A DNA stretch of 64,000 nucleotides from Anaerovibrio lipolyticus DSM 3074. Its GTDB lineage: Bacteria; Bacillota; Negativicutes; Selenomonadales; Selenomonadaceae. The stretch is from assembly GCF_900141865.1 (NCBI RefSeq), contig NZ_FQYW01000013.1, positions 31,653 through 95,652 of the forward strand, written 5' to 3'. Below the pieces are notes generated by a model that saw only the letters and a program-made list of their open reading frames with translations, was not told the DNA's origin and did no database searches. Position numbers and translations under genes: made by a program. Within the stretch, counting starts at the first letter, position 1. Each line of letters starts with the position of its first letter. Below, piece by piece: positions 43,165-52,891 of this stretch.

Positions 43165-44214
43165 ATGAGCAGCTTTGCACAATCTGTAAAGTACAGACTA
43201 TTTGCTATTCTGGCAGTGGTCGTAGTGGCTGCTATTGGCGGTGTATGGTGGTACGCAGCATATTATACCAATACGCCGGAATATACCATAAAGATGATTC
43301 AGGAATGTATAGATAATCACGACAAAGAGAAGATTAAGAAATACATTGATTTTGATCATCTGTTGGATACCAGCAGCGATGCACTGCTGGAAGGCTTGGT
43401 GGATGCCAGCATACCGGCTGTTGGGGATGCCAAGGACGCAGTAAGCAGCTTTAGCCGTATGTTTAAGGCTCCTGTGATTATGAGCTTGCAGATGGCTATT
43501 GATAATTACGTTGAAAATGGTCAGTGGGCCAAGGGCAACAGTGCTGATGGTATGGGTACAATAGATGCGGATATGGTGCTGCAAAAGTCAGGACTGGGGG
43601 CAACCACCTTCAGAAAGCTGGACAGTATGGCTGTGGACAGTGATAATGGTACAGCTATTGCCAAGGTACGGGTGTTCCAGGAAGAAGCCAACGAGGAATT
43701 TCTCCTTGATGTAGAATTTGTAAAGAAGGATGATGGTGGCTGGCAGTTATATGAAATCACCAATTTAAAGGATTTTATTACAATGGTGAACCATTCCCGC
43801 CGTGATAACGTTAAACTGTATCTTGAACAATCCTCTACAATTATGTCTAATCATGATACTAAGGTAATGTCCTTGGAACAGGAGGTAAGCAATATCCTTA
43901 ATGGTGGTTCATTGGGAAACGCTGATACCAGAAAAGCTCTTAAAAATATTATGGAAGACAAGGTGGTTCCTGAGTGGCAGGCCAGAAAGAACGAGCTGGA
44001 GGCTATGAGTGTACCACCGGCAGCTGGTACACTTCATAGGCTTAGAATTAAGATTTGCGATTTGCATATTGAGTATGCCAAGGGGTATGCCAAGTGGATG
44101 GATGATAAAAATGCTTCTACCATCAGAACAGCCGATGCTACCTTGAAGCAGGCCAAAACACTGGAAAAGGAAGCAGAGCTTCTGACTAGACAGGTAAATT
44201 CACATATTAAGTAA
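43165..44214 (+). CDS. Membrane-anchored protein of unknown function (DUF2939-like)
   Basis: A 349-residue protein with one N-terminal span (LFAILAVVVVAAIGGVWWYA) and a large extracytoplasmic part. Residues 30-130 show the pattern YTIKMIQECIDNHDKEKIKKY and LVDASIPAV, similar to DUF2939-type proteins. A long helical region ends the protein. ATG 43165 has AAAGGGAAG upstream. The next gene, also membrane-anchored and coiled-coil, follows after 17 bp; the two may form a cell-envelope pair. Function unknown. Confidence 0.65.
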   Translation: MSSFAQSVKYRLFAILAVVVVAAIGGVWWYAAYYTNTPEYTIKMIQECIDNHDKEKIKKYIDFDHLLDTSSDALLEGLVDASIPAVGDAKDAVSSFSRMFKAPVIMSLQMAIDNYVENGQWAKGNSADGMGTIDADMVLQKSGLGATTFRKLDSMAVDSDNGTAIAKVRVFQEEANEEFLLDVEFVKKDDGGWQLYEITNLKDFITMVNHSRRDNVKLYLEQSSTIMSNHDTKVMSLEQEVSNILNGGSLGNADTRKALKNIMEDKVVPEWQARKNELEAMSVPPAAGTLHRLRIKICDLHIEYAKGYAKWMDDKNASTIRTADATLKQAKTLEKEAELLTRQVNSHIK

Positions 44215-44231
44215 TAAGGAAGAGTAATTAA

Positions 44232-45026
44232 ATGAGTGATAATTTTGATAAGACCCAGCCTATACCAAGGGTGACAGATGATATGGCAGACCAAAAAACT
44301 CAGCTGATTAATTATAATCAGGTGAGAAGGTTGGAACCAATTAATGTAAATCAGAGACAGCAGTTAAATAACGGTGCAGGCCATCATCAGCAGACCCCAC
44401 CGCCTAAACCACCCAAAAAGAGCGGTAAGGGAAAACTGGCCTTTACTCTGATTCTGGCCTTTGTAGTGGCTTTGTTGGCGGGGCTGTTTATTTCAGGATA
44501 TATGAGTGAGCAGACCAGCAGGGAGACGCAGCTGAAGACTCAGCAGGAGCTTTCAGAGCGTGAGGCCAGAAATGCCGAGGGAAAACAGAATGACCTCAGC
44601 TCCAAGAAAAAGCAGCTGGATCAGCGTATTAAGGATTTGGAAGCCCAGCAGCAGGCAGCAAAATCAGAGGCTGATAAGCTAAAGGGCAAAAATGAGCAGA
44701 TTGATAAGGCCAAGAAGGATAAGTCAGGCGCCGAAAAGGTAATTGATAAATTTACAGGCAAGGACGCCAAGGATGAAAAGGCCGCCAAGGAATCTGCCAA
44801 GGAAGAGGAGCAGGCCTTAAATAAGGTGGAGGAGCTAAACCGCTCTATTCAGGAAGCCAAGGAAACCTATGAGGAGGTTAATCGTCAGCTTGATGAATTG
44901 GAGGCTATGCGCCAGAAGGCTATAAGGACCAAGGAAGAGGCTGAGAGGGTTTACAACGAAAACAAGGGGCTTATTGATACTATTGTTCATTATGTGGAGC
45001 AGGGGATTTCCCTTTTTAGCAGATAA
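44232..45026 (+). CDS. Single-span coiled-coil envelope protein
   Basis: A 264-residue protein. Residues 1-65 are cytoplasmic, Gln/Asn/Pro-rich (TPPPKPPKKSGKG). One membrane span follows (LAFTLILAFVVALLAGLFISGY, about 68-90), and residues 95-250 form an extracytoplasmic Lys/Glu/Gln coiled coil with repeated KDLEAQQQAAKSEAD-like stretches. It resembles envelope spacer proteins in general style only; no family is recognised. Start ATG 44232. Confidence 0.6.
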   Translation: MSDNFDKTQPIPRVTDDMADQKTQLINYNQVRRLEPINVNQRQQLNNGAGHHQQTPPPKPPKKSGKGKLAFTLILAFVVALLAGLFISGYMSEQTSRETQLKTQQELSEREARNAEGKQNDLSSKKKQLDQRIKDLEAQQQAAKSEADKLKGKNEQIDKAKKDKSGAEKVIDKFTGKDAKDEKAAKESAKEEEQALNKVEELNRSIQEAKETYEEVNRQLDELEAMRQKAIRTKEEAERVYNENKGLIDTIVHYVEQGISLFSR

Positions 45027-45089
45027 TAGAACTGAATTGGCCTGAAAATGATTTGTTGTTAAATCAATATTAATATGGAGGTTTTTACA

Positions 45090-46028
45090 TTGAAAAAATA
45101 TTTATTGTTGGCAATATCACTGATTTGTGTTTTTGCAGTAATGGTATCTGGTTGTGGTAATAAGCAGTCTGATAAGGAGTTGCAGGCCATAACTGTTGGT
45201 GTAATGCCGGATATTGATTCTGTGCCAATTATTATTGCCCAGGAAAAGGGATATTTTGCTGAAGAGGGCCTTAAGGTAAATATTCAGCAGTTTAAGAGTG
45301 CCATGGATAGAGATGCTGCTCTCCAGAGCGGTAATCTGGATGGTGCCATTTCTGACCTTTTGGCAGTTGCCTTTGCCAAGAGCGGTGGCTTTGATGTGAA
45401 GGTTACAGCTTATACTGATGGCGACTACAAGCTCATTGCCGGCAAAAATGAAAATGTAACATCTCCTAAAGATCTGGTAGGTAAGGATGTGGCAGTTTCC
45501 AAGAATACCATTATTGAATATGTAACTGACCAGATTTCCGTATCCCAGAGCATGAAGGAAGACAGCATTAATAAGGTGGTTATTCCTCAGATTCCAACCC
45601 GTTTGGAAATGCTCCAGAACGGCAAGCTGGCAGCAGCTACTCTTCCAGAGCCAATGGGCAGTATTGCTGTGGCCAATGGCTGTAAGTTCGTTACCGACTC
45701 CGAGCAGCTGGGCATTAACCCTGGTGTTATGATGTTCACTGCTAAATGCGTGGATAATAAAAAGGCTGAGCTTCAGGCCTTCTATCGTGCTTATAACAAG
45801 GCTGTAAAGTATCTTAACGAGCATCCTCAGGATGAATATATGGATCTCATTATTGAAAAGAGTGGCTTCCCTGCAATTGCCAAGACTGCCCTGAAGCTGC
45901 CTAAGTATCGTGAAGCAGGACTTCCACAGGAGAAGGATGTAGTTGATTGCATGAAATGGATGAATTCCAAGGGACTCATTAAGCAGGAATTCTCCTACAA
46001 GGATCTGGTTGTAGATTTATTTAAATAA
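45090..46028 (+). CDS. ABC transporter substrate-binding lipoprotein (SsuA/ThiY-like)
   Basis: A 312-residue binding lipoprotein of the NMT1/SsuA-like group. Signal peptide and lipobox: YLLLAISLICVFAVMVSGCG, with Cys the lipidated residue. The mature part begins ITVGVMPDIDSVPIIIAQEKG, followed by GYFAEEGLKV, typical of sulfonate, taurine or thiamine-precursor binding proteins. The TTG at 45090 is chosen, since GGAGG lies 8 nt upstream and the in-frame ATG 45075 would overlap that site. The ATPase and permease genes follow. Substrate not predictable. Confidence 0.85.
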   Translation: MKKYLLLAISLICVFAVMVSGCGNKQSDKELQAITVGVMPDIDSVPIIIAQEKGYFAEEGLKVNIQQFKSAMDRDAALQSGNLDGAISDLLAVAFAKSGGFDVKVTAYTDGDYKLIAGKNENVTSPKDLVGKDVAVSKNTIIEYVTDQISVSQSMKEDSINKVVIPQIPTRLEMLQNGKLAAATLPEPMGSIAVANGCKFVTDSEQLGINPGVMMFTAKCVDNKKAELQAFYRAYNKAVKYLNEHPQDEYMDLIIEKSGFPAIAKTALKLPKYREAGLPQEKDVVDCMKWMNSKGLIKQEFSYKDLVVDLFK

Positions 46029-46052
46029 TCAGTTAGATAGTTGGTTTCAGAC

Positions 46053-46817
46053 ATGATTAGTATTGAAAATTTATCAGTGAATTATAAATCTGATAGTGAT
46101 GTCTATACGGCTATATCCGGAATTAATCTCACAATTCCGGAGGGTGGCACCTTGGCGGTGATTGGTCCTTCAGGATGTGGCAAGTCCACGTTGCTGAAGG
46201 CTATTGCCGGCCTTATTCCGGAGTATGAAGGTACCATCAAAATAAATGGAGACGAGGTTAATCCTAAAAAGCAGACCATTGGCTTTATGCCCCAGAATTA
46301 CGGTCTGCTTCCTTGGCGTACGGTTATAGACAATATAAGGCTTGGGATGAAGATAAAGCGGGCGCCGGAGCTTTTGGACCGTAAGGTTTTAAAGAAGCTG
46401 ATGCGTCAGCTGGGCATTGAAGGCCTGGGACATCGTTATCCTACTGAGCTTAGTGGTGGTCAGCAGCAACGAGTGGCATTGGCCAGAGTCTTTGCCCTGC
46501 AACCGGATGTGCTGCTAATGGATGAGCCTTTCTCTGCTCTTGATGCCATTACACGGGAAGAAATGCAGGATATTTTTCTGAAGCTCTGGCAAAAGAATAA
46601 TGTTTCCACAATTTTTGTTACGCATTATGTGGAAGAGGCACTGTACCTTGGTCAGAGAATTGCCATATTGTCGGCCAGCTCCGGCAATATAAACCGTATC
46701 GTTGATAATCCACTTTTCGGTGGCAAGGATATTCGTCAGAATCCTGAATTCTTCGAAATGAGCTTAAAGCTGAAAAATTCTATTAAGAAGGACTGGAATC
46801 AGGCATGGGAAAATTAG
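46053..46817 (+). CDS. ABC transporter ATPase (SsuB/TauB-like)
   Basis: A 254-residue nucleotide-binding subunit. Walker A is GPSGCGKST (about residues 38-46), the Q-loop FMPQNYGLLPW, the signature LSGGQQQR, Walker B VLLMDEPFSALD, and the H-loop FVTHYVEEA. ATG 46053 starts the normal N-terminus ISIENLSVNY. It overlaps the permease gene by 13 bp, consistent with one transport operon. Confidence 0.93.
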   Translation: MISIENLSVNYKSDSDVYTAISGINLTIPEGGTLAVIGPSGCGKSTLLKAIAGLIPEYEGTIKINGDEVNPKKQTIGFMPQNYGLLPWRTVIDNIRLGMKIKRAPELLDRKVLKKLMRQLGIEGLGHRYPTELSGGQQQRVALARVFALQPDVLLMDEPFSALDAITREEMQDIFLKLWQKNNVSTIFVTHYVEEALYLGQRIAILSASSGNINRIVDNPLFGGKDIRQNPEFFEMSLKLKNSIKKDWNQAWEN

Positions 46818-47548
46818 TGAGTTTATGGTATCTTCTGGCGGCTGTGGTGTTGACCCTGGTGTGGTTTGTGGTATCACAGCTGGTGGATCTGCCTATTATT
46901 CCATCCCCGGTTCTGGTGGTGGAGAATTTAGCTGATATATTTATGAAATATATAGCCATTCATAGCTTATACAGCTTGTGGCGTATTGGAGCAGGCTTGC
47001 TTTTGGCAGTTGCTGTGGGACTCCCTTTGGGGGTAATAATGGGGTATTTTCCCCAGACCGACCGATTTTTGGCTCCTGTTGTCTATCTGACATATCCTAT
47101 TCCTAAGATTGCCCTGCTGCCAATACTTATGCTGTTGTTTGGTGTAGGGGAGCTTTCCAAGGTATTTATGATATTTCTGATTATAGTGTTTCAGGTGGTG
47201 GTGGCTGTCCGTGACGGCATTAGAGCTATTCCTAATGAGACCTATTATCCTTTGTATTCACTGGGTGCTTCTTTCAAGGATATTTTCTTTGAAGTATTAT
47301 GGCCTGCTTCTTTGCCGAAGTTCATTACGGCAATTAGGGTAGCACTGGCCACAGCAATTTCTGTATTGTTTTTTACTGAGACTTTTGGCACACAGTACGG
47401 AATGGGATATTTTATTATGGATGCCTGGCTTAGGGTCAATTATCTGGAAATGTATTCGGGAATTGTGGTACTTAGCCTGCTGGGGCTTATCCTGTTTACT
47501 ACCATTGATCTAATAGAAAGAAACGCTTGCCATTGGCAGTATAAATGA
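46805..47548 (+). CDS. ABC transporter permease (SsuC/TauC-like)
   Basis: A 247-residue membrane subunit with about six spans, beginning LWYLLAAVVLTLVWFVVSQL. The EAA-like coupling loop NETYYPLYSLGASFKDIFFEV and VLWPASLPKFITAIRVALA are typical of the BPD permease family for sulfonates, taurine and pyrimidine precursors. It is the third gene of a substrate-binding/ATPase/permease set. Confidence 0.9.
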   Translation: MGKLVSLWYLLAAVVLTLVWFVVSQLVDLPIIPSPVLVVENLADIFMKYIAIHSLYSLWRIGAGLLLAVAVGLPLGVIMGYFPQTDRFLAPVVYLTYPIPKIALLPILMLLFGVGELSKVFMIFLIIVFQVVVAVRDGIRAIPNETYYPLYSLGASFKDIFFEVLWPASLPKFITAIRVALATAISVLFFTETFGTQYGMGYFIMDAWLRVNYLEMYSGIVVLSLLGLILFTTIDLIERNACHWQYK

Positions 47549-47719
47549 GATATAAATACGGTAAAATAGTACCAAAATAAAAGTTTTGGTCTGATGAATT
47601 TCATATATACTATGCAGTATAATTACTATATATAAAAATATATAGTTGTAATAGTTATAGGATGAATAATGAAGGGAGGAAAAGAGAGGTTTTACAAAAT
47701 AGTGAAAGGGGGATAGGAG

Positions 47720-48019
47720 ATGGCTGTAGAAGTTAAGAATGTGGTGGAAATCTTTGTGGACCAATACCTGGATAAAACCTTGGATAGTATTCCTGGAGTT
47801 TGTCGCTGTGAGCAGTGCGTGGCTGATATTAAGGCCATTACATTGAATTCCATGAAACCAAAGTATGTCAGCAGTTCAAGGGGAGAAGTACTAAGCAAGC
47901 TGAAGACCTTCGCCCAGGGAAATCAGGTGGAGCTGCTTTGTATCGTAAAGAAAGCAGCAGATATGGTTATGACTAACCCGCATCATGATGTGGTAAAGAA
48001 AAAAGGTAATGTCCTATAA
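47720..48019 (+). CDS. comFB: ComFB-family protein
   Basis: A 99-residue member of the late competence development ComFB family. The diagnostic segment is CRCEQCVADIKAITLNSMKPKYV; its three cysteines in a C-x-C-x2-C pattern bind Zn in characterised members. Some ComFB-like proteins bind cyclic di-nucleotides. The upstream 171-bp gap is AT-rich without a clear promoter. A terminator follows. Confidence 0.85.
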   Translation: MAVEVKNVVEIFVDQYLDKTLDSIPGVCRCEQCVADIKAITLNSMKPKYVSSSRGEVLSKLKTFAQGNQVELLCIVKKAADMVMTNPHHDVVKKKGNVL

Positions 48020-48037
48020 CTGTTTTGTAATCAAAAA

Positions 48038-48066
48038 GACCTATCGCTTTGCGACAGGTCTTTTTT
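48038..48066 (+). terminator. Terminator after comFB
   Basis: GACCTATCGC (48038-48047), a TTT loop and GCGACAGGTC (48051-48060) form a 10-bp stem with one mismatch, followed by six T. It lies between converging genes. Confidence 0.8.
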
Positions 48067-48101
48067 GTTAGTTTAGGGTATTTTATATTATTTGGAAAAA
48101 A

Positions 48102-49472
48102 TTATCTATTGTTTTTGAAGAACTCCAATGCTACAGGTGGGAACAGAGCATAGGAGAGTACATCTTCATCAGAAGCGTTTGGATAACCCTTTTCAGCCAG
48201 CTCCTTCTTGAAGTCAGCTACCTTAGGCTCCTTGGCATCTGCTACAGCACAATCAGTAATCATGTCCTCAGGCTTAATCTTCATGGCCTCAAGAACTTCC
48301 TTCTTAACTGGTTTTGGAGTCTTACCAAACTTACCACGGGCCAAATCCTTAACCTCGTTAGGAACCATGGTGTAACGTGGCTGACCATTAGCCATCATGA
48401 TAACGTTCATGGTAGCCATGGTACCAACAATCTGGGAAGAAGGAGTTACAAGTGGAGGGAAACCAAGGTCTTCACGAACCTTAGGCATCTCGTCCAGAAG
48501 CTCCTGATACTTGTCAGCAGCGCCCATTTCCTTCAGCTGGTTAACCATGTTGGAAAGCATACCGCCTGGAATCTGGAAATCCAATACTTTTGGATTAACA
48601 TCGAAGTAGCCAGGGAGGTTGAATTCCTTCATAATTTCCTTCTTAACACCCAGGAAATGCTTAGCAATAGGTTCCATTGCCTGACGGTCAAGCTTGGTAT
48701 CTCTTTCCAGACCTTCCAGAGTAGCAATCATAGTCTCAGTACAAGGCTGGGAAGTATCGTTAGCCAGTGGAGAAAGTGCGCAGTCAATGATATCAACGCC
48801 TGCCTCGATAGCCTTCAAATAAGTCATGGAACCGAAGCCAGAGGTGTAGTGAGTGTGAAGCTCAATTGGAAGACCAACCTGTGCTTTCAGCTTCTTAACC
48901 AAATCCTCGGCTACATAAGGCTTCAACAGACCGGACATATCTTTAATACAGATGGAATGAACACCCATCTTCTTCAGCTCAAGTGCCAAATCAACAAAGG
49001 TCTGGTTAGTATGGAATGGGCTGATGGTGTAAACGAGACAGCCCTGTACATGTGGCTTCTCTTTTGCTTTCAGAGCAGCATCAATAGCTGTGCGGAGATT
49101 AGTTACATCATTAAGTGCATCGAAAATACGGAATACGCCAACACCGTGCTCAGAAGCCTTGTTAACGAAGGCACGCACTACATCGTCTGAATAGTGGTTG
49201 TAACCCAGAAGATTCTGGCCACGCAGCAACATCTGAATAGGAGTCTTCTTAAGGTGAGCCTTAAGAGTATCAAGGCGCTCCCATGGATCCTCGTTCAGGA
49301 AACGAAGGCAGCTATCAAAAGTAGCACCGCCCCATGCTTCAAGAGCGTTGTAGCCGATATTGTCAAGAGCCTCTAACTGAGGAAGCATCTGACCAATACG
49401 CATACGAGTTGCCAACAGTGACTGATGGGCGTCACGGAGAACGGTTTCAGTAATTTTTACTGGATTTGACAT
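48102..49472 (-). CDS. Biotin-dependent carboxyltransferase subunit (oxaloacetate decarboxylase alpha / pyruvate carboxylase B type)
   Basis: A 456-residue carboxyltransferase of the OadA/PycB family, moving CO2 between biotin and oxaloacetate or pyruvate. Metal-binding and active-site blocks: ITETVLRDAHQSLLATR, YNALEAWGGATFD, GQNLLGYNHYSDD, ICIKDMSGLLKP, LHTHYTSGFGS and DCALSPLANDTSQP. It stops at about 456 residues, without the C-terminal biotinyl domain with AMKM, so the biotin carrier must be a separate protein. Central in succinate/propionate metabolism of Negativicutes. AAGGAG stands upstream on its strand. Confidence 0.87.
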   Translation of the reverse strand: MSNPVKITETVLRDAHQSLLATRMRIGQMLPQLEALDNIGYNALEAWGGATFDSCLRFLNEDPWERLDTLKAHLKKTPIQMLLRGQNLLGYNHYSDDVVRAFVNKASEHGVGVFRIFDALNDVTNLRTAIDAALKAKEKPHVQGCLVYTISPFHTNQTFVDLALELKKMGVHSICIKDMSGLLKPYVAEDLVKKLKAQVGLPIELHTHYTSGFGSMTYLKAIEAGVDIIDCALSPLANDTSQPCTETMIATLEGLERDTKLDRQAMEPIAKHFLGVKKEIMKEFNLPGYFDVNPKVLDFQIPGGMLSNMVNQLKEMGAADKYQELLDEMPKVREDLGFPPLVTPSSQIVGTMATMNVIMMANGQPRYTMVPNEVKDLARGKFGKTPKPVKKEVLEAMKIKPEDMITDCAVADAKEPKVADFKKELAEKGYPNASDEDVLSYALFPPVALEFFKNNR

Positions 49473-49626
49473 ATTATAACATCTCCTTAAAAATATAATA
49501 TTAAATTCCCCGAAATATATTGCTTATCCCCTTAAGCAATCTTCAATTCAAGTATAAGTTGTATGATAAATTTTGTCAAACAAATTTGCCAGTAATTAAT
49601 ACCAAATAATGCCATTCGCTACTAAA

Positions 49627-49821
49627 TCAGTGCTGCATATTTTTTGGAAGCTCATCCACAATTTCAATATTGTCCAAAACGGATTTCATATTTTCTCTGA
49701 AGCTCACCAAATATGCCTGGCGGAGCTCGGTCTGACGTTCCTTTTCTTCAGGGGTAAGGCCCACAGAGCGTTGTTTTCTGGATAAGGTATTTATTTCTTC
49801 AATCAGTTCTTTGGTAATCAT
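49627..49821 (-). CDS. DUF896 (YnzC-like) small protein
   Basis: A 64-residue protein of the DUF896 family. N-terminal INTLSRKQRSVGLTPEEKER and LRQAYLVSFRENMK form the characteristic two-helix hairpin. Bacillus YnzC is a SOS-regulated relative of unknown exact role. GGAGG is found upstream on the minus strand. It stands alone between two intergenic gaps. Confidence 0.85.
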   Translation of the reverse strand: MITKELIEEINTLSRKQRSVGLTPEEKERQTELRQAYLVSFRENMKSVLDNIEIVDELPKNMQH

Positions 49822-50019
49822 GTTTCCTCCTAATTATATGTCAAATCAAATACTGAGATATTATAACGCAGCTGTTCAAATTTTTCCAATTATGGAAATT
49901 TGCCCACCATAAGTTTTAGAAAAGTGTTAATAAATAATCATAATTATGGTATAATCATAAAATACTGTAAAGATATTCCATTACAGCAAAAAAAACGGAT
50001 AAAGGGAGAGAATAGGAGT

Positions 50020-50289
50020 ATGAAATTAGTAGTAACCATCTTTGGAAAAGACCAGGTCGGCATTATTGCCAATGTAAGTAATATCTTGGCTGCGAAGAAG
50101 GTAAATATTACCAGCGTAAACCAGAATATCGTGGATGGCTTTTTTAACATGATTATGATGGCTGAGCTTACCGATTCCTCTGTAAAATTGGCCGAAATTC
50201 AAAAGGAGCTCAAAGAAAAGGGTCATGAAATGAACCTGGAAATTAAGGTTCAGAATCAGGAAATTTTCAATATCATGCATAATGTCTAA
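50020..50289 (+). CDS. ACT-domain protein (UPF0237)
   Basis: An 89-residue single ACT domain (VVTIFGKDQVGIIANVSNIL and VDGFFNMIMMAEL), expected to bind an amino acid as a dimer. ATG 50020 follows ATAGGAG; the longer open frame upstream is not supported. In many Firmicutes this gene is directly followed by a UPF0210 gene, as here (64 bp), so the pair is probably functionally linked, but its function is unknown. Confidence 0.87.
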   Translation: MKLVVTIFGKDQVGIIANVSNILAAKKVNITSVNQNIVDGFFNMIMMAELTDSSVKLAEIQKELKEKGHEMNLEIKVQNQEIFNIMHNV

Positions 50290-50353
50290 ATGCGTGGTGT
50301 GAAGCAGAATTCGAGATGAAAGTTATTATTGAGCCATTTTGGAGGGCTGTTTT

Positions 50354-51715
50354 GTGATTACAATTGATAATATTTTAGAAACAAACCGTATGATTACGGA
50401 GAACAAGCTGGATGTCCGTACAATTACTATGGGCATTTCTCTCCGTGACTGTGCGCATCCCAATATTAATCAGTTCTGTAAAAATGTATATGACAAGATT
50501 ACCAAAAGTGCCGAGTTTTTGGTAAAGACCGGTGAAGATATTGAAGCCAAGTATGGTATTCCTATTATTCATAAGCGTATTTCTGTAACTCCTATAGCTA
50601 TTGCTGCTGAGGCCTGTGAAACAGACTCCTTTGTTCCTGTGGCCGAGGTTTTGGATAAGGCGGCAAAAGAGGTGGGGGTAAACTTTATAGGTGGATTTTC
50701 TGCCTTGGTGGAGAAGGGCTTTACCAAGGGTGATAAGATTCTTATTGACTCTATTCCACAGGCTTTGTCCACCACAGATGTTGTTTGCTCATCTGTAAAT
50801 CTTGGTTCCACCAAGGCTGGTATTAATATGGATTGCGTGCGCCAGATGGGTGAAGTGATTAAGCGTACTGCGGAGCTTACCCGTGATCAGGATGCTTTGG
50901 GCTGTGCCAAGCTGGTGGTATTCTGTAATGCCCCTGGGGATAATCCGTTTATGGCAGGCGCCTTCCATGGGGTCAGTGAAGCAGAGAAGGTTGTCAGTGT
51001 GGGTGTCAGCGGACCAGGTGTGGTGAAGCATGCCCTTGAAGATCTCAAGGGGGCAGATTTTACTGAGGTGGCTGAAACCATCAAGAAGACAGCTTTTAAG
51101 ATTACCCGCGTTGGTCAGCTGGTGGCCCGGGAGGCATCCCGTCGTTTAGGTGTCCCTTTTGGTATTATTGACCTTTCTTTGGCACCAACTCCTGCTGTAG
51201 GTGATTCTGTAGCCAATGTGTTGGAGGAGATGGGACTGGAGAGCTGTGGTGCGCCGGGTACTACTGCTGCTTTGGCACTTCTTAATGATGCGGTGAAGAA
51301 GGGTGGACTTATGGCATCATCCCATGTAGGTGGCCTCTCTGGAGCATTTATTCCGGTAAGTGAGGATCAGGGAATGATTGAAGCCATTGAGTGTGGTTCC
51401 CTTTCTATTGAAAAGCTGGAAGCCATGACCTGCGTATGCTCTGTAGGCCTTGATATGATTGCTGTGGAAGGTGATACCACCGCTGCAACTATTTCTGGTA
51501 TTATAGCCGATGAGGCGGCAATTGGTATGATTAATAACAAGACTACTGCTGTCCGTGTCATTCCGGTACCAGGCAAGAAGGTGGGAGACAGTGTGGAATT
51601 TGGTGGTCTGCTGGGTCGGTGTCCTATTGTTAAGGTCCGTAATAACTGGAGCTCTGAGGCCTTTATTGCAAGAGGTGGCCGTATTCCGGCACCATTGCGC
51701 AGCCTGACTAACTAG
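50354..51715 (+). CDS. UPF0210 (DUF711) family protein
   Basis: A 453-residue protein of the conserved UPF0210 family. GTG 50354 is used because GGAGGG lies 7 nt upstream. Typical blocks are [65 protein letters not shown] and the C-terminal [12 protein letters not shown]. Relatives form glycyl-radical-like barrel structures, but no reaction is established. It follows the ACT-domain gene, its usual partner. Confidence 0.88.
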   Translation: MITIDNILETNRMITENKLDVRTITMGISLRDCAHPNINQFCKNVYDKITKSAEFLVKTGEDIEAKYGIPIIHKRISVTPIAIAAEACETDSFVPVAEVLDKAAKEVGVNFIGGFSALVEKGFTKGDKILIDSIPQALSTTDVVCSSVNLGSTKAGINMDCVRQMGEVIKRTAELTRDQDALGCAKLVVFCNAPGDNPFMAGAFHGVSEAEKVVSVGVSGPGVVKHALEDLKGADFTEVAETIKKTAFKITRVGQLVAREASRRLGVPFGIIDLSLAPTPAVGDSVANVLEEMGLESCGAPGTTAALALLNDAVKKGGLMASSHVGGLSGAFIPVSEDQGMIEAIECGSLSIEKLEAMTCVCSVGLDMIAVEGDTTAATISGIIADEAAIGMINNKTTAVRVIPVPGKKVGDSVEFGGLLGRCPIVKVRNNWSSEAFIARGGRIPAPLRSLTN

Positions 51716-51736
51716 TGCTTCATTTAGGTGAAAAAA

Positions 51737-52372
51737 ATGAGAGTAACCAAAAAAATTAAGGAAAAACAGATAGAGATTCTTGGACAGATTTATGCTGGAG
51801 CCAAGCCGGAGCTGGTATACAGCAATCCCTTTGAGCTTTTAATAGCGGTTATATTATCTGCCCAATGTACAGATAAACGGGTAAATATTACCACAGCCCG
51901 TCTTTTTGCCAAGGCACCTGATGCTCAGTCCATAGTTGATATGGGGGTTGAAGCATTGGAGCGGGAGATTCGTGATTGTGGTCTTTTTCGCAGTAAAGCA
52001 AAGAATATTATGGCTACCTGTCGGACTTTGGTGGAGGAATTTGACGGGAAGGTTCCGGAGGATTTTGATACTTTGTTAAAACTCCCCGGAGTTGGCCGAA
52101 AGACTGCCAATGTGGTAAGCTCTGTTGCCTTTAACAGACCGGCCATTGCAGTGGATACCCATGTGTTCCGGATATCCAATCGTCTTAAGCTGGCAACGGG
52201 AGAGACGCCTATGGAGGTGGAGCAGGGGCTGATGAAGGCAATTCCCAAGGAGAAGTGGTCAGATGCTCATCATTGGCTTATATGGCATGGTCGTAAAATA
52301 TGTAAGGCGAGAAAGCCTTTATGTGCGGAATGTCCATTGGCAGAGGTATGTCCAAGTAATGAAATGAAATAG
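51737..52372 (+). CDS. nth: Endonuclease III
   Basis: A 211-residue DNA glycosylase/AP lyase that removes oxidised pyrimidines. The helix-hairpin-helix motif is LPGVGRKTANVV, catalytic Asp lies in VDTHVFRISNRL, and the iron-sulfur cluster ligands form a C-x6-C-x2-C-x5-C pattern near the C-terminus (KARKPLCAECPLAEVCP). ATG 51737 is preferred over the GTG at 51728. It follows the UPF0210 gene by 21 bp and precedes an acetyltransferase gene by 26 bp. Confidence 0.95.
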   Translation: MRVTKKIKEKQIEILGQIYAGAKPELVYSNPFELLIAVILSAQCTDKRVNITTARLFAKAPDAQSIVDMGVEALEREIRDCGLFRSKAKNIMATCRTLVEEFDGKVPEDFDTLLKLPGVGRKTANVVSSVAFNRPAIAVDTHVFRISNRLKLATGETPMEVEQGLMKAIPKEKWSDAHHWLIWHGRKICKARKPLCAECPLAEVCPSNEMK

Positions 52373-52398
52373 TAGCGTAGAGTTTTGGAGTGAGATAA

Positions 52399-52851
52399 TT
52401 GATTTATCGTAAGGCAAAGTTTATTGATATAGAAGAAATATATGAGCTGGTTAATCATTATGCGGAGGAGGGACTGATGCTGGCCCGCTCACGCAATGCT
52501 CTCTATGAATCTCTGCGTGATATGATTGTGGCCATTGACGAAAAAGATGGTATTGTGGGAGTGGGAGGACTCCATATTACATGGGAATTTATGGCGGAAA
52601 TTCGTTCGCTGGCAGTAGACCCTGCCCACAGCCGTCGCGGAATTGGCCGTGAAATTGTCCATAGACTCATTGAGGAGGGTAAAGAGCTGGGGATTAGCCA
52701 AGTCTTTACATTGACCTATCAGGAAAAGTTTTTTGAAAAATGCGGTTTTAAGGTAATCAGCAAGGACGAGCTTCCGCATAAGATTTGGAAGGAATGTATT
52801 GATTGCCCTAAATTCCCTAACTGTAACGAAATTGCAATGTTGTTTGAATAA
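52399..52851 (+). CDS. GNAT N-acetyltransferase, short ArgA type
   Basis: A 150-residue GNAT enzyme resembling short N-acetylglutamate synthase-like proteins. Acetyl-CoA binding motif: LAVDPAHSRRGIGREIVHRL (about residues 73-92). The C-terminal FFEKCGFKVISKDELPHKIW and cysteine-rich CIDCPKFPNC segments are seen in ArgA-like members. The TTG at 52399 is the likely start. A role in arginine synthesis is likely but not certain; a strong promoter for the next transcript begins at 52857. Confidence 0.8.
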   Translation: MIYRKAKFIDIEEIYELVNHYAEEGLMLARSRNALYESLRDMIVAIDEKDGIVGVGGLHITWEFMAEIRSLAVDPAHSRRGIGREIVHRLIEEGKELGISQVFTLTYQEKFFEKCGFKVISKDELPHKIWKECIDCPKFPNCNEIAMLFE

Positions 52852-52856
52852 TTTCC

Positions 52857-52885
52857 TTGACACTAAATGAACACATTGCTATAAT
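52857..52885 (+). promoter_or_regulatory. Consensus sigma-A promoter of the aroF-tyrA T-box
   Basis: TTGACA (52857-52862) and TATAAT (52880-52885) match the consensus exactly with a 17-bp spacer. Transcription should begin near 52892, directly before the T-box leader. Confidence 0.9.
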
Positions 52886-52891
52886 TAGGCA

